A DNA stretch of 38,022 bases from Bacillota bacterium. GTDB taxonomy: Bacteria; Sysuimicrobiota; Sysuimicrobiia; Sysuimicrobiales; Segetimicrobiaceae. The stretch lies in contig JAJPJJ010000092.1 of the NCBI GenBank assembly GCA_021324295.1, positions 1 to 38,022 on the forward strand, in the 5' to 3' direction. The position numbers were made by a program, and so were the translations under genes. The stretch's first letter is position 1; each line of letters starts with the position of its first letter. This document shows positions 15,528 to 24,681 of this stretch, piece after piece. Below the pieces are notes generated by a model, which saw nothing but the letters and a program-made list of their open reading frames with translations, was not told where the DNA came from and searched no databases.

Positions 15528-16969
15528 TCCTCGTGGCCATTCCGCTCTTCCCGCTGGCCGCATCCGGCCTCTCCGCGGTCCTGCCGGGCCGCCGCGCCGC
15601 GGCGGCGACCACGTTCGTGGGGGCTCTCGCGTCGCTTCTCGCATCCGGCGGCGTCGCGCTCCGGGTGGCGCGAGGGGCGCCGGTGGTCGCGGTCCCGGGG
15701 TGGCTGGCGTGCGACGGCCTGAGCGCCCTCGTGCTGGCGCTGATCGCGCTCGTGGGGACCGCCTCGGCCCTCTTCTCGTGGGGGTACATCGACGAGCGGG
15801 TGGGGGGCGGGCACGGGGGGCGGGAGCGCCTCTACTACGTCAACTTCAACCTGTTCCTCTTCTCTCTGCTCGCGGTGCCGCTGCTCCTCGAGCTGGCCCT
15901 GGTGTGGATCGCGGTCGAGCTCACCACGCTGCTCTCCGTGTTCCTCGTGAGCTTCGACAACACGCGCGAGGCACTCGAGGCGGCCTGGAAGTATGTCGTC
16001 CTGACCCTGATGGGCGCCGCGATCGCGCTATTGGGCTTCCTCCTGCTCTACTGGGGGCTGCGGGGGACCGGGGGCGGCGCCTACACCTGGGCCGGGCTCG
16101 CGGCGGCGGCCCCGCGCGTCTCGCCCGCGCTTCTCGGGACCGCCTTTCTGCTCGTCCTGGTCGGCTTCGGCGCCAAGACCGGCCTCGTCCCGCTGCACAC
16201 CTGGCTGCCCGATGCGCACAGCCAGGCCCCCGCGCCGGTGTGCGCGCTCCTCTCGGGCGTGGAGACGACGGCCGTCCTCTATACGATCCTGCGCCTCGTT
16301 CCCGTCGTGGCCGCCTCCGCCTCGTTCCGCATCGGCGCGTGGCTGGTCGCGTTCGGCCTCCTCTCGGTCGGCGTCGCCGCGTTCCTCCTGATCCAGACGA
16401 CCGACTGCAAGCGCCTCTTTGCGTACTCCACAGTCGAGCACATGGGCATCATCCTGGCCGCGGTCGGGCTCGGCGGGCCGCTTGTGGCCTACGGCGCCGC
16501 CTACCAGATCACGAGTCACGCCCTCACGAAGGCCTTCTGCTTCTTCGCATCCGGCGCGGCGCTCCTCAGCACGGGCACCCGGGAGATCGACGCGATCCGC
16601 GGGTTGATCCGGACCTCGCCGCCGGCCGGCGCGGCCCTGTTGCTGGGAGGGCTCGCGATCGCCGGGGCTCCGCCCAGCGCCGTGTTCCTGAGTGAGTTCA
16701 GCATCCTGCGGGCCGGCATCGCCGGGGGCCAGTTCCTGGCGGTCGGCCTCCTCGCGCTGTTCATCGTCGTCGCGTTCGTCGCGATCATGTTCCACGTCAA
16801 CCGCATGGTCTTCGGGTTGCCCGGCCCCGCAGCCCCGAGGGCGGGCCTCCCCGCGGCGTGCGTCATCGCGCTCGTCGCGGTCGCCGTCCCGGTCGTGCTC
16901 CTGGGCCTGTACACGCCGAGCGTGCTGCACGCCCTGCTGCAGCGCGCCGCCGCGGCCGTCGAGAGGTGA
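15524..16969 (+). CDS. HyfF-like antiporter subunit (NuoL/M/N-related)
   Basis: 481 residues, about 14 helices, from the ATG overlapping the HyfE-like stop. It carries the Mrp-type proton channel signatures: the glutamate in WIAVELTTLLSVFL, lysine in VGFGAKTGLVPLHTWLPDAHSQAPAPVCALLSG, and TTDCKRLFAYSTVEHMGII. These are the residues that pump protons or sodium in complex I and group-4 hydrogenases, so ion translocation is likely. It ends 6 bases before the large-subunit-like gene. Confidence 0.9.
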   Translation: MILVAIPLFPLAASGLSAVLPGRRAAAATTFVGALASLLASGGVALRVARGAPVVAVPGWLACDGLSALVLALIALVGTASALFSWGYIDERVGGGHGGRERLYYVNFNLFLFSLLAVPLLLELALVWIAVELTTLLSVFLVSFDNTREALEAAWKYVVLTLMGAAIALLGFLLLYWGLRGTGGGAYTWAGLAAAAPRVSPALLGTAFLLVLVGFGAKTGLVPLHTWLPDAHSQAPAPVCALLSGVETTAVLYTILRLVPVVAASASFRIGAWLVAFGLLSVGVAAFLLIQTTDCKRLFAYSTVEHMGIILAAVGLGGPLVAYGAAYQITSHALTKAFCFFASGAALLSTGTREIDAIRGLIRTSPPAGAALLLGGLAIAGAPPSAVFLSEFSILRAGIAGGQFLAVGLLALFIVVAFVAIMFHVNRMVFGLPGPAAPRAGLPAACVIALVAVAVPVVLLGLYTPSVLHALLQRAAAAVER

Positions 16970-16975
16970 TGCGCG

Positions 16976-18583
16976 ATGGTGTGTGCGGTGTCCGAGCAGG
17001 ACGGGCTCCGGGATCTGGGCGCGGCCTGCCGCGAGCGCTGGCCGCAGCGCGTCCACGCGGCCTATGAGGCGGCGCGGCGCACGTGGCGCCTGGAGTGCCG
17101 CGCCGATGCGCTCGTGGATCTTGCCTCCTGGCTCGTGGCCGAGCGCGGAGTGAGCTTTGCGGGCCTGGTTGTCGAAGAGGCGCCCGCGGAGTGGGTGCTG
17201 CGCTACCTCTTCTACGGGGACCGCGACACCGGTTGGGTCGAGATCGTCGCGCGGTGCCGCAAGCCGGCCCGCGCGATGCCGAGCATCAGCGCGCGTGTCC
17301 ACGCGGCGGACTGGCACGAGCGGGAGGCCGAGGACCTCTTCGGCCTGGTCTTCGAAGGGCACCCGCGCCTCGGGGACTTCGTCCTCCACAACGACGTCTG
17401 GCCCGAGGATGTCGGGGTGATGCGCGCGGACTACGACCCCGCGGTCCGCCGGCCTCGCCCCGAGCCGGACCCCGCCTGGCAGCCGGTGCGGCTCGTGGAG
17501 GCCCCGGGAGCGTTCTGGATGCCCGTGGGCCCGATCTACTCGGGGGTCACCGAGTCGGCCCTCTTTCTCCTGGAGACCGTGGGGGAGGACGTCATCCGCG
17601 CGTTCCCCCGGCTGTTCTACAAGTACCGCGGCATCGAGAAGATCGCCGAGAGGAGATCGGTCGACCAGGTGTTGCTCCTCGCCGAGCGGTGCGCCGCCAC
17701 CTCGGCGTTCGCCCACTCGCTCGCGTTCTGCCAGGCGGTGGAGGCGATCGCCGGGGTGGAGGTGCCGGCCCGCGCGCGCGCGCTGCGCATCGTGCTCGCG
17801 GAGCTCGAGCGCCTGCGCCACCATGTGGGGGCGATCGAGGAGATCTGCGAGTCGACGGCGCTCGCCGTCGCGGCCAGCCAGGCGTCGATCCTCGAGGAGG
17901 ATCTGCTCCGGCTCTCCGGCAGCCTCACGGGTCACCGCTATCTCTTCGGCCTCAACGTGCCCGGCGGGCTGACGCACGACCTCGCCCAGGGCGCCGTCCG
18001 CGCGGCGGCGGATGGCGCGGCGGCCGTCGTGCCGGCGCTGCGCCGCCTCCGCGAGATGCTCGGCGTGTCGAGCAGCTTCGTCGACCGGTTGGAAGGCATC
18101 GGCACGATCTCCCGCGCCGACGCGCTGGCCCACGGTCTCGTCGGGCCGGTCGCCCGCGCCTCGGGCGTGCGGCGGGATCTCCGGGTTGCGCAGCCGTACT
18201 CGGGGTACGAGTCGCTCGACGTGCTCGTCCCCGCTGAAGAGGACGGCGATGGGTATGCCCGGCTCCGGGTGCTCTTTGCCGAGGCCGAGGAGTCCGCGCG
18301 CATCCTGGCGCAACAGGCGGCGGCGCTGCCCGCGGGACCGGTCCGGGCGCCCGCCTTCCCGGTGGCGGCCGGCGCCGCGCTCGGGTGGGCCGAGGCGCCC
18401 CGCGGCGCGGCGTTCCACTGGGTCCGCATCGGCGCAGACGGCCTCGTCGCCCGGTACCGGCTCGTCACGCCGTCGTTCACCAACTGGCACGGGTTCCACC
18501 TCGCGGCCGAGAACTTTGCCTTTCAGGACTTCCCGATCATCCTGGCCAGCTTCGGGCTCTCGGCCGGCGAGGGCGACCGGTAG
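16976..18583 (+). CDS. HyfG/HycE-like NuoCD fusion lacking [NiFe] cysteines
   Basis: 535 residues: NuoC-like domain (about 30-160; ISARVHAADWHEREAEDLFGLVFEGHPRL) fused to a NuoD/hydrogenase large-subunit-like domain (about 165-535; GPIYSGVTESALFLLETVGEDVIRAFPRLFYKYRGIEK). In real [NiFe] enzymes four Cys in two CxxC motifs bind the metal. Here the first site reads ERCAATSAFAHS (residues 237-248), with no CxxC. The C-terminal site reads ASFGLSAGEGDR, where DPCxxC is expected. It therefore cannot hold a NiFe centre and is not a hydrogenase. This matches energy-converting hydrogenase-related (Ehr) complexes, whose substrate is unknown. GAGAGGTGA precedes the ATG. Confidence 0.9.
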   Translation: MVCAVSEQDGLRDLGAACRERWPQRVHAAYEAARRTWRLECRADALVDLASWLVAERGVSFAGLVVEEAPAEWVLRYLFYGDRDTGWVEIVARCRKPARAMPSISARVHAADWHEREAEDLFGLVFEGHPRLGDFVLHNDVWPEDVGVMRADYDPAVRRPRPEPDPAWQPVRLVEAPGAFWMPVGPIYSGVTESALFLLETVGEDVIRAFPRLFYKYRGIEKIAERRSVDQVLLLAERCAATSAFAHSLAFCQAVEAIAGVEVPARARALRIVLAELERLRHHVGAIEEICESTALAVAASQASILEEDLLRLSGSLTGHRYLFGLNVPGGLTHDLAQGAVRAAADGAAAVVPALRRLREMLGVSSSFVDRLEGIGTISRADALAHGLVGPVARASGVRRDLRVAQPYSGYESLDVLVPAEEDGDGYARLRVLFAEAEESARILAQQAAALPAGPVRAPAFPVAAGAALGWAEAPRGAAFHWVRIGADGLVARYRLVTPSFTNWHGFHLAAENFAFQDFPIILASFGLSAGEGDR

Positions 18584-18591
18584 GAGGCGTC

Positions 18592-19368
18592 ATGAGAGGG
18601 TGGGTGCCCGCAGGGCTGCGGACCGGGGTGCGGACGACCCGGTATCCGGACGCGGAGGAGACGGCCCCCGGCGTCTCGCCCGGGCTGCCCCGCGGCGGCC
18701 GGGCGGCGGATGGCGCGGGCGGCGCGCTCGCCGATCGCTGCCCGACCGGAGCCATCGTCACCGAGGACCACGGGATCGCCGTCGACTACCGGCGGTGCGT
18801 CCACTGTTTTCGGTGCGCGCGCGGCGTGCCGGCCCCGCCCGACTGGCAGCCCGGGTACGAATGGGCGGCGTCTGTCCGCGGGGACGCGGCGCAGCCGCTG
18901 GGCCCCGCCTTCGCCCGTTCCCTCCGGATCCTCGTCGTGGACGCCGGGGACTGCGGCGCGTGCCTGCGCGAGGTCAAGCAGCTGAGCGGCCCGTACTACA
19001 ACATGCACCGGCTCGGCTTCTTCGTCACGCCGACGCCGCGGAGCGCCGACATCCTCGTGGTCGTCGGCCCGGTGACCGCGCACATGCGCTCGCCGCTCGT
19101 CCAGGCCTACGAGGCGATGCCGGCGCCCAAGCGGGTCGTGGCCGTCGGCGCGTGCGCGCTCTCCGGCGGGGTGTTCGGGCCGAGCTTCGCGTCCGCCGGC
19201 GGGGTCGCCGGGGTGATCCCCGTGGACGTGATGGTGCCGGGCAATCCTCCGCCGCCGCTGGCGATCCTGCACGGGCTGCTCGTGGTCACCGGCCGTCGTC
19301 CCTCAGCCGCGCTGCGCTCGCCCGCGGCCGCGCCGCCCCCGGCCCCCCGGGCGGAGGGCGCGCCGTGA
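18592..19368 (+). CDS. HyfI/NuoB-like small subunit with N-terminal ferredoxin half; altered cluster ligand
   Basis: 258 residues. The N-terminal part has one ferredoxin-type [4Fe-4S] site: Cys50 (CPTGAI) with Cys69, Cys72 and Cys75 (CVHCFRC). The NuoB-like part has Cys121 and Cys124 (DCGAC) and Cys188 (GACALSGG). The usual fourth cysteine, in the family motif PGCPP, is replaced by Asn218 (VPGNPPPP; codon AAT). The N2-type cluster would thus have three Cys and perhaps one non-Cys ligand, or be lost. The Fd and NuoB domains, normally on separate subunits (HyfH, HyfI), are fused. A 25-residue Pro/Ala-rich tail closes the protein. TAGGAGG precedes the ATG. Confidence 0.85.
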   Translation: MRGWVPAGLRTGVRTTRYPDAEETAPGVSPGLPRGGRAADGAGGALADRCPTGAIVTEDHGIAVDYRRCVHCFRCARGVPAPPDWQPGYEWAASVRGDAAQPLGPAFARSLRILVVDAGDCGACLREVKQLSGPYYNMHRLGFFVTPTPRSADILVVVGPVTAHMRSPLVQAYEAMPAPKRVVAVGACALSGGVFGPSFASAGGVAGVIPVDVMVPGNPPPPLAILHGLLVVTGRRPSAALRSPAAAPPPAPRAEGAP

Positions 19369-21503
19369 TGCTGCCCCAGGCCCTGCTCGTCGCGTTCTTC
19401 CTCGCGTGCGCGGCGGGCATGGTGCTCGCGGCGGTCCTGCCCGACCGGCGCGCCCCGGCGGCGATCGCGTGGGTCGGCGCCGAGGCGGCCGCCGCCGCGC
19501 TCGCATCCGGCGGCGGGGTCCTGGCGACGGGGCACGTCGTCCAGGCGCGGCTGTGGTCGCTCGCCCCGGCCGGAACCCTCGTGCTCGCGCTCGACCGGTT
19601 CTCGGCTGTGTTCGTGGTCGTGACCGCGTGCGTGTATCTCGCGGTCTCGCTGTTCTCCGCCGGGTACCTGCCGCGGTACCTCGGGCACTACAGCCTGCGG
19701 TCGTTCGGGATCGCGTACCATGCGCTCTTCGCCTCGGTCGTCCTCGTGCTGATGGCCGCCGACGCGCTCTCGTTCCTGCTGGCCTGGGAGGCGATGGCGG
19801 TCCTCAGCTATCTCCTTGTGAACTACGAGCACGAGCGCGAGGAGACGGTGCACGCCGGGTACCTGATGCTGGCGATGGGAGAAGCGGGGACGCTCGCCGC
19901 CGCGCTCGCGTTCCTCCTCCTGGCCGTGCCCGCGGGCGGCCTCGCGTTCGCGTCGATGCGCGGCGCCGCGGCGGGCCTCGGCGCCGGCGCGCGGTGGGCG
20001 GTGTTCCTGCTGTCGTTCTTCGGATTCGGGGTGAAGGCTGGCCTCGTGCCGACGAGCACGTGGCTGCCCCGGGCCCATCCGGCCGCCCCGGGAAACGTCT
20101 CCGCGCTCCTCTCCGGGGTGATCCTGAACCTCGGGATGTACGGGATCATGCGGGTGAACCTCGATCTGCTGCCGGTCGCTTCGGTGGGCCCGGGCATCCT
20201 CGCGCTGATCGTGGGCACGCTCTCGGCGCTCGTGGGCATCCTCTACGCGACGACCCAGACCGATACGAAGACGATGCTCGCGCACAGTTCCATCGAGAAC
20301 ATGGGGATCGTCGCCGCCGCGCTCGGGGCGGGCCTGGTGTTCGCGGCCTCCGGCCGCCCGGTGCTGGCGGGGATCGCCGACGTCGTCGCGCTCTACCACC
20401 TCGGGAACCACGCGCTCTACAAGGCCCTGCTGTTCCTCGGCGCCGGAAGCGTGGATCTCGCGGCCGGCGAGCGGGATATGGACCGCCTGGGAGGCCTCAT
20501 CCGCCGGATGCCGTGGACGGCCCTCTGGTTCCTCGTGGGATCGCTCTCGATCGCGGCGATGCCGCCCACCAACGGGTTCGCGAGCGAGTGGCTCCTGCTG
20601 CAGACGCTGCTGCGCAGCGTCGAGCTGTCCGCGGTCTCCATCCGGATCGTCTTCGCGCTGTGCGGGGCGGCGCTCGCGCTCACCGCGGCGCTCGCGGTGA
20701 CCTGCTTCGTCCGGGCGTTTGCGATGAGCTTCCTCGGCATCCCCCGATCGTCCGCGAGCCGGCAGGCCACGGAGGTGCCCCGGTCGATGACCGCCGCGAT
20801 GGGCTTGCTTGCGGCCGGGTGCCTGGCCGCCGGGGTGGCGGCGACCGGCATCATCCCGGTGCTGGACGGCGCGGTCGCCCCGCTCGTGCACGCACGTGCC
20901 GCGGGGGCGCTCGTCCCGCCGTTCTTCGCGCCGGGGGCGGGAGGGCTTCCGCCGGCGTTCGTCGCCGAGTTCCGCGACCTCGGCGCCGAGGTCGGCAAGG
21001 GGATCGTCCCGGGACCGGGGCTCGTGGTCCTCCACCGCGGCGGGGCCCGGAACCCGGTCGTGTTCGCGATGTCCACCGCCTACACGCTCGCGATGCTCCT
21101 CCTGCTCCTGGGCGCGGCGGCCGGCGCGGTGGCGATCGCGACACGCGCGCGCGCCGTCACGAGGCGGCGCTGCTGGGACGGAGGCCTGCCCAGGCTGCTG
21201 CCGGCGATGACGTATACCGCGACCGGGTTCTCGAATCCCGTGCGGGTGATCTTCGGCGCGGTGTTCCACCCGTCGGCACCGGAGGACACGGTCGAGGTGG
21301 TCGCCGGGCACTTCCGGACCGCGGTCAGGCGGTCGCGTCCCGAGGTGCACGTGGTCGACCGGGCCGTGTTCGACCCCGCAACCCGGGCGGCGTGGCGGGT
21401 CGCCAGGGCGCTCGCGGGCATGCACCACGGCCGCATCAACGCGTACGCGGCCTACGTCCTGGCGACCCTCCTGGCGTTCCTGGTCGCCGGGCGCCTCTTG
21501 TAG
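19368..21503 (+). CDS. HyfB/HycC-like large antiporter subunit (NuoL-related)
   Basis: 711 residues, at least 15 helices, ATG at 19368 sharing one base with the previous TGA (a GTG at 19365 is the alternative). Conserved features are ADALSFLLAWEAMAVLSYLLVNYE (channel glutamate), FGFGVKAGLVPTSTWLPRAHPAAPGNVSALLSGVI (channel lysine), TQTDTKTMLAHSSIENMGI, and the hydrogenase-type C-terminal region RRRCWDGGLPRLLPAMTYTATGFSNPVRVIFG, characteristic of HyfB/HycC. It is the last gene of the riboswitch-controlled operon. Together the six subunits form a membrane ion pump with an Fe-S arm but no NiFe site. Confidence 0.9.
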   Translation: MLPQALLVAFFLACAAGMVLAAVLPDRRAPAAIAWVGAEAAAAALASGGGVLATGHVVQARLWSLAPAGTLVLALDRFSAVFVVVTACVYLAVSLFSAGYLPRYLGHYSLRSFGIAYHALFASVVLVLMAADALSFLLAWEAMAVLSYLLVNYEHEREETVHAGYLMLAMGEAGTLAAALAFLLLAVPAGGLAFASMRGAAAGLGAGARWAVFLLSFFGFGVKAGLVPTSTWLPRAHPAAPGNVSALLSGVILNLGMYGIMRVNLDLLPVASVGPGILALIVGTLSALVGILYATTQTDTKTMLAHSSIENMGIVAAALGAGLVFAASGRPVLAGIADVVALYHLGNHALYKALLFLGAGSVDLAAGERDMDRLGGLIRRMPWTALWFLVGSLSIAAMPPTNGFASEWLLLQTLLRSVELSAVSIRIVFALCGAALALTAALAVTCFVRAFAMSFLGIPRSSASRQATEVPRSMTAAMGLLAAGCLAAGVAATGIIPVLDGAVAPLVHARAAGALVPPFFAPGAGGLPPAFVAEFRDLGAEVGKGIVPGPGLVVLHRGGARNPVVFAMSTAYTLAMLLLLLGAAAGAVAIATRARAVTRRRCWDGGLPRLLPAMTYTATGFSNPVRVIFGAVFHPSAPEDTVEVVAGHFRTAVRRSRPEVHVVDRAVFDPATRAAWRVARALAGMHHGRINAYAAYVLATLLAFLVAGRLL

Positions 21504-21657
21504 GCCGCAGGGGCTCGCTGCGTGGAGGACGGCCGGGTCGTGCGGCGCGGCCCGCCAACCCGGCTGCCGGCGTGGGCTGGTGGCTCCTCTTCGATGCCGG
21601 CGGGGGCGTCTTGCGTGGGGCCGATCGGCGTGAGAGCCCGTGGGAGGGGGCGATAGG

Positions 21658-22119
21658 ATGCCGTCCGTCAGGGTGAGCGTGGTGATCGTTCGGGACCAGG
21701 ACGTCCTTCTCATCCGCCATCGCCGGCGCGGGCGCGCCTACTGGGTGGTCCCCGGGGGACAGGTGCAGGAGTTCGAGCCCCTCGACGCCGCCGCGATCCG
21801 GGAGATCCGCGAGGAGACCGGGCTCGCGGTCCACCTGGGGCCTCTCGTTGCCGCCTTCGAGATCAACGACCGGTGGACCCGGCACGTCCTCGACCTCGTG
21901 TTCCTGGCGGAGTCGTTCACCGGGACCCTGGCCCGGCCGTCCGGGGGACCGGGGGTCGAGACGCTCGACCGCGCGGAGTTCGTCGATCCCGCCGCGCTTG
22001 CAGCGCTGGACCTCCGCCCGCCTGAGCTCCGGCCGCTGCTGGAGCAGCTCGTCTCCGGGGCCAGGCCGATCCCGCGGTATCTCGGAGACCTGACCGGGGC
22101 GCCCGCAGCGGAGCGATGA
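21658..22119 (+). CDS. Nudix hydrolase
   Basis: 153 residues; the ATG at 21658 has GGGAGGGGG 7 bases upstream. A perfect Nudix box (Gx5Ex7REUxEExGU) reads GQVQEFE PLDAAAI REIREETGL. The family hydrolyses nucleoside diphosphate-linked compounds with magnesium or manganese. The substrate cannot be predicted. It lies 154 bases after the Ehr operon in the same direction. No terminator was seen between them, so read-through is possible. The divalent-metal dependence would make it a fluoride-sensitive type of enzyme, but that is general chemistry, not evidence of a link. Confidence 0.92.
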   Translation: MPSVRVSVVIVRDQDVLLIRHRRRGRAYWVVPGGQVQEFEPLDAAAIREIREETGLAVHLGPLVAAFEINDRWTRHVLDLVFLAESFTGTLARPSGGPGVETLDRAEFVDPAALAALDLRPPELRPLLEQLVSGARPIPRYLGDLTGAPAAER

Positions 22120-22164
22120 CGCCCCGGCCCGCGCGTCCTGGACGAAACGTCGCTTCCATCAGGG

Positions 22165-23376
22165 CTACGGGTGCTGCCGGTACCGGCGGCCGACCCAGGC
22201 GAAGATCGGCACCGCCGCGAGCTGGGCGCCGGCGCAGAACGCGACCGTGGCGGCGAGCGAGAGGTCGTACAGCATCCCGATCGCGGCGCTTCCGACGAAC
22301 CAGAACACACCGTACCCGGCAGTGAACAGCCCGAAGGCGAAGGCCCGGTTCTGCGCCGGGACCATCGGCGCGACCGCCGCCGGGATGATCGACTCGTGGG
22401 CGCCCATGCCCAGTCCCCAGACGGCGGCGCCGAGCAGCGCGACCCAGAAGCCGCCGAGGAAGACCAGCGGGGCGAACAGCGCGCCGAGCAGCGTCAGCCA
22501 GATCAGCGTGGCGAACCCCACCCGGTCGAACAGGCGGCCGAAGAGCAGCGAGCCGGTGCCGCTCGTGGCCATCGCCACCGCGTAGAAGATCGCGATCCAC
22601 TCGCCCGGCACCACGCGGGTCCGGCTGAAGTGATACGCGATCAGAGGGTAGTCCGCGAAGCCCGCGGCGACCAGGATGGCGCCGGCTAGGTAGATCCAGT
22701 AGACCCGCGGCAGGCCCGGCCGGGCCGGTGCGGCCGGTGGCGCCGCCTCCAGCTCCTCCGGGCGCGGGTAAAGCCGGCGGGCCAGCAGGACGATCGCCAG
22801 GTTGGCGAGCGCCGGTGCGAGCAGCACCGCGAACGCCCGGTGGTACGCGGCGTGCTGCGCCGCCAGCACGGAGGCGACGAGCAGCGGGCCGAACATGGCG
22901 CCAAACTGATCGAGCGCCTCGTGGATGCCGAAGACCCAGCCGTATCCGCCGACGCGCCGGGCGGCGTGCGACAGCATCACGTCGCGCGGCGGGTTGCGGA
23001 TCGCCTTCCCGACGCGCTCCAGGACGATCAGCACCGCCGCGGCCGGCCAGCTGCCCGTGAGCGCGAGCGCCGGGACCGCGGTCATCTGCACCACGTACCC
23101 CGCGATCGTGATCGGCCAGACCATCCCCGTCGCGTCCGCGAGCCGTCCGGACCCCAGCCGCAGCGTGTAGCCGAGCAGCTCGCCGAGCCCGGTCACCACG
23201 CCGACCACGGTGGCGCTCGCCCGCAGCGAAGCGAGATACGGTCCCAGGATGCTGCGGGCGCCTTCGTAGGTGAAATCCGCGAAGAAGCTCAGGATGCCGA
23301 CCAGGAGGACGAACCTGAACGCCGCCTCGCTGATGCGGCCGCGCGGCCGGCCTGCGGCGCCGGCATCGGTGGTCAT
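22165..23376 (-). CDS. MFS transporter, 12 transmembrane helices
   Basis: 403 residues starting MTTDAGAAGRPRGRISEAAFRF; earlier in-frame codons give an Arg/Pro-rich unlikely extension. The major facilitator plan is clear: LVGILSFFADFTYEGARSILGPYLASL (helix 1), RLGSGRLADATGMVWP (loop 2-3) and a characteristic cytoplasmic motif VLERVGKAIRNPPRDVMLSHAARRVGGYGWVFGIHEALDQFGAMFGPLLVA. The C-terminal half repeats the six-helix unit. It is an efflux- or uptake-type permease of unassigned substrate. It is convergent with the Nudix gene, 45 bases apart. Confidence 0.88.
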   Translation of the reverse strand: MTTDAGAAGRPRGRISEAAFRFVLLVGILSFFADFTYEGARSILGPYLASLRASATVVGVVTGLGELLGYTLRLGSGRLADATGMVWPITIAGYVVQMTAVPALALTGSWPAAAVLIVLERVGKAIRNPPRDVMLSHAARRVGGYGWVFGIHEALDQFGAMFGPLLVASVLAAQHAAYHRAFAVLLAPALANLAIVLLARRLYPRPEELEAAPPAAPARPGLPRVYWIYLAGAILVAAGFADYPLIAYHFSRTRVVPGEWIAIFYAVAMATSGTGSLLFGRLFDRVGFATLIWLTLLGALFAPLVFLGGFWVALLGAAVWGLGMGAHESIIPAAVAPMVPAQNRAFAFGLFTAGYGVFWFVGSAAIGMLYDLSLAATVAFCAGAQLAAVPIFAWVGRRYRQHP

Positions 23377-23617
23377 CGTCGGATCGTCTCCGCGCTCGTG
23401 ACGAGTCCTGCGGTCGCCGGCCGGCCCCGGTGGGGTCGGCGCGCCGGCCCCGGGTGGCGGCCCACCCCCGCCTCGCGATCCCGGCGCGCGGATCCGGATC
23501 GCGACCGGCCGCCGGCGCACCGCCCGCTGTCGGGGGCCGCTGCCCCGCGCCGCACCTGGGGCGGCCGGGCCGTACCGCCTTGGTGCAGCTGTGCAGAAGT
23601 TCCGCGGCCGCTACGGT

Positions 23618-23655
23618 GGGGTGTGGGGGCTCGCCTTCGCGTGCCCCCCACACCC
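23618..23655 (-). other. Strong hairpin downstream of the CsbD-like gene
   Basis: GGGTGTGGGGGC (23619-23630) pairs with GCCCCCCACACCC (23643-23655), one bulged base, 12-base loop. No T-run follows on either strand, so it is not a classic intrinsic terminator. It may serve as an mRNA 3' end or be an intergenic palindromic repeat. The rest of the roughly 310-base gap 23377-23689 shows no gene. Confidence 0.5.
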
Positions 23656-23689
23656 GCCTCGCCTGCCTCCGAACCAACGCAACGACGCA

Positions 23690-23902
23690 CTAGCCTGTGG
23701 TTCTCTGCGCCTCCTCGACGAATCGCCCGAGCTGCATCTCGATCGCCTTGCGCGGCTCCTCGTATTTCTCCTGGATCATCCCGATCAATACCTCGGCGTT
23801 CCCCTGGACGTCGTCCAGCTCGCGATCGGTGAGCCTGCTCCAGCGCGCCTTGACGGGCCCGCGGATCGCGTCCCAGTGGCGGGCGAACTGCTCCTTGTCC
23901 AT
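23690..23902 (-). CDS. CsbD-like stress protein (UPF0337)
   Basis: 70 residues: MDKEQFARHWDAIRGPVKARWSRLTDRELDDVQGNAEVLIGMIQEKYEEPRKAIEMQLGRFVEEAQ. The order W-x-(I/L)-(R/K)-G-x-(V/I)-K-x-(R/K)-W-x-x-L-T-D-x-(E/D)-L is the CsbD signature. Members are small helical proteins induced by general stress (sigma-B in Bacillus); the biochemical role is unknown. GGAGGGGG precedes the ATG. In this window a partner-switching module of the type that drives general stress responses lies at 1-4 kb, but no direct link is visible. Confidence 0.88.
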   Translation of the reverse strand: MDKEQFARHWDAIRGPVKARWSRLTDRELDDVQGNAEVLIGMIQEKYEEPRKAIEMQLGRFVEEAQRTTG

Positions 23903-23935
23903 ATCGGCCCCCTCCCTGCCGGCGTGGTGGGCAGA

Positions 23936-24658
23936 TCAGGACGTGCCTGCGGCGGCGTCCGGGTGCCACCGCCCTTCGAACAGGGCGACCAGCTTCCGGA
24001 CCTCAGTCGGGGGGAGCGGCAGGTCGTGCAGCGCGTCCCGGAGCGGCGTCTGATCGTAGGCGCGCCGGCGGAACGTCACGCTCCCGTCCTCCCAGACCGC
24101 GTAGGCGGCCTGCGGGCCGCCGTCGCGGGGCAACCCCACGCTGCCGGGGTTGACGATCAGCGTGCCGCCGTGCCGGGAGAGGAACGGCAGGTGGGTGTGC
24201 CCCAGGACGAGCACGTCCGCCTCGAGGCCGGCGAGCTCGGCGCGCCAGACGTCCTCCGCGGTCTCGGGGGGGAGGTATCGATACAGCGGGTCGGAGGGGG
24301 CGGCGTGCACGAGCACGAAGCGCACTCCCCCGAGCGTCACCGGGGCGATGAGCGGCAGCGTGCGCAGGTAGCGGCAGTCCTCGACCGGCAGCCCGGCGTC
24401 CGTGATATCGCGGCTCAGCTCATCGAGCGCGCGCCACGGCCCGTACGCCCGGCAGTCCTCGCCGAACCCGGCGCCGTGGTCGTGGTTCCCCTGCACCACC
24501 GCGGCGGCCCGCCGGCGGATGAGGTCGATGCACGCCTCCGCCTGCGGGCCGAAGTGGACGAGGTCCCCGGCGCAGAGGATGTGGTCCGCCGGTTCTTCCA
24601 GCACCGCGGCCAGCGCCGCGGCGTTCCCGTGGATGTCCGAGCAGAGCAGCACCCGCAC
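23936..24658 (-). CDS. Calcineurin-like metallophosphoesterase
   Basis: 240 residues from a GTG (VRVLLCSDIHGNAAAL) with GGAGGAGG 8 bases upstream; an alternative start at 24685 adds an Arg-rich stretch and overlaps the pyrophosphatase relic. The binuclear-metal motifs are complete: SDIHGN, CAGDLVHFGP, VVQGNHDHG, VLVHAAP and VLGHTHLPF, followed by LIVNPGSVGLPRDG. It belongs to the YfcE/MJ0936 phosphodiesterase group. The physiological substrate is unknown. It lies 33 bases before csbD on the same strand. Confidence 0.92.
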   Translation of the reverse strand: MRVLLCSDIHGNAAALAAVLEEPADHILCAGDLVHFGPQAEACIDLIRRRAAAVVQGNHDHGAGFGEDCRAYGPWRALDELSRDITDAGLPVEDCRYLRTLPLIAPVTLGGVRFVLVHAAPSDPLYRYLPPETAEDVWRAELAGLEADVLVLGHTHLPFLSRHGGTLIVNPGSVGLPRDGGPQAAYAVWEDGSVTFRRRAYDQTPLRDALHDLPLPPTEVRKLVALFEGRWHPDAAAGTS

Positions 24659-24681
24659 GGCCCGTCGCCTCCTCCGGCGCC

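Noticed and set aside
16976-18583. [NiFe]-hydrogenase large subunit
   Set aside because: Overall homology is there, but both CxxC metal motifs are missing, so a hydrogenase call would be wrong.
23618-23655. Intrinsic terminator of csbD
   Set aside because: The stem is strong, but there is no T-run on the minus strand, so only a hairpin is reported.
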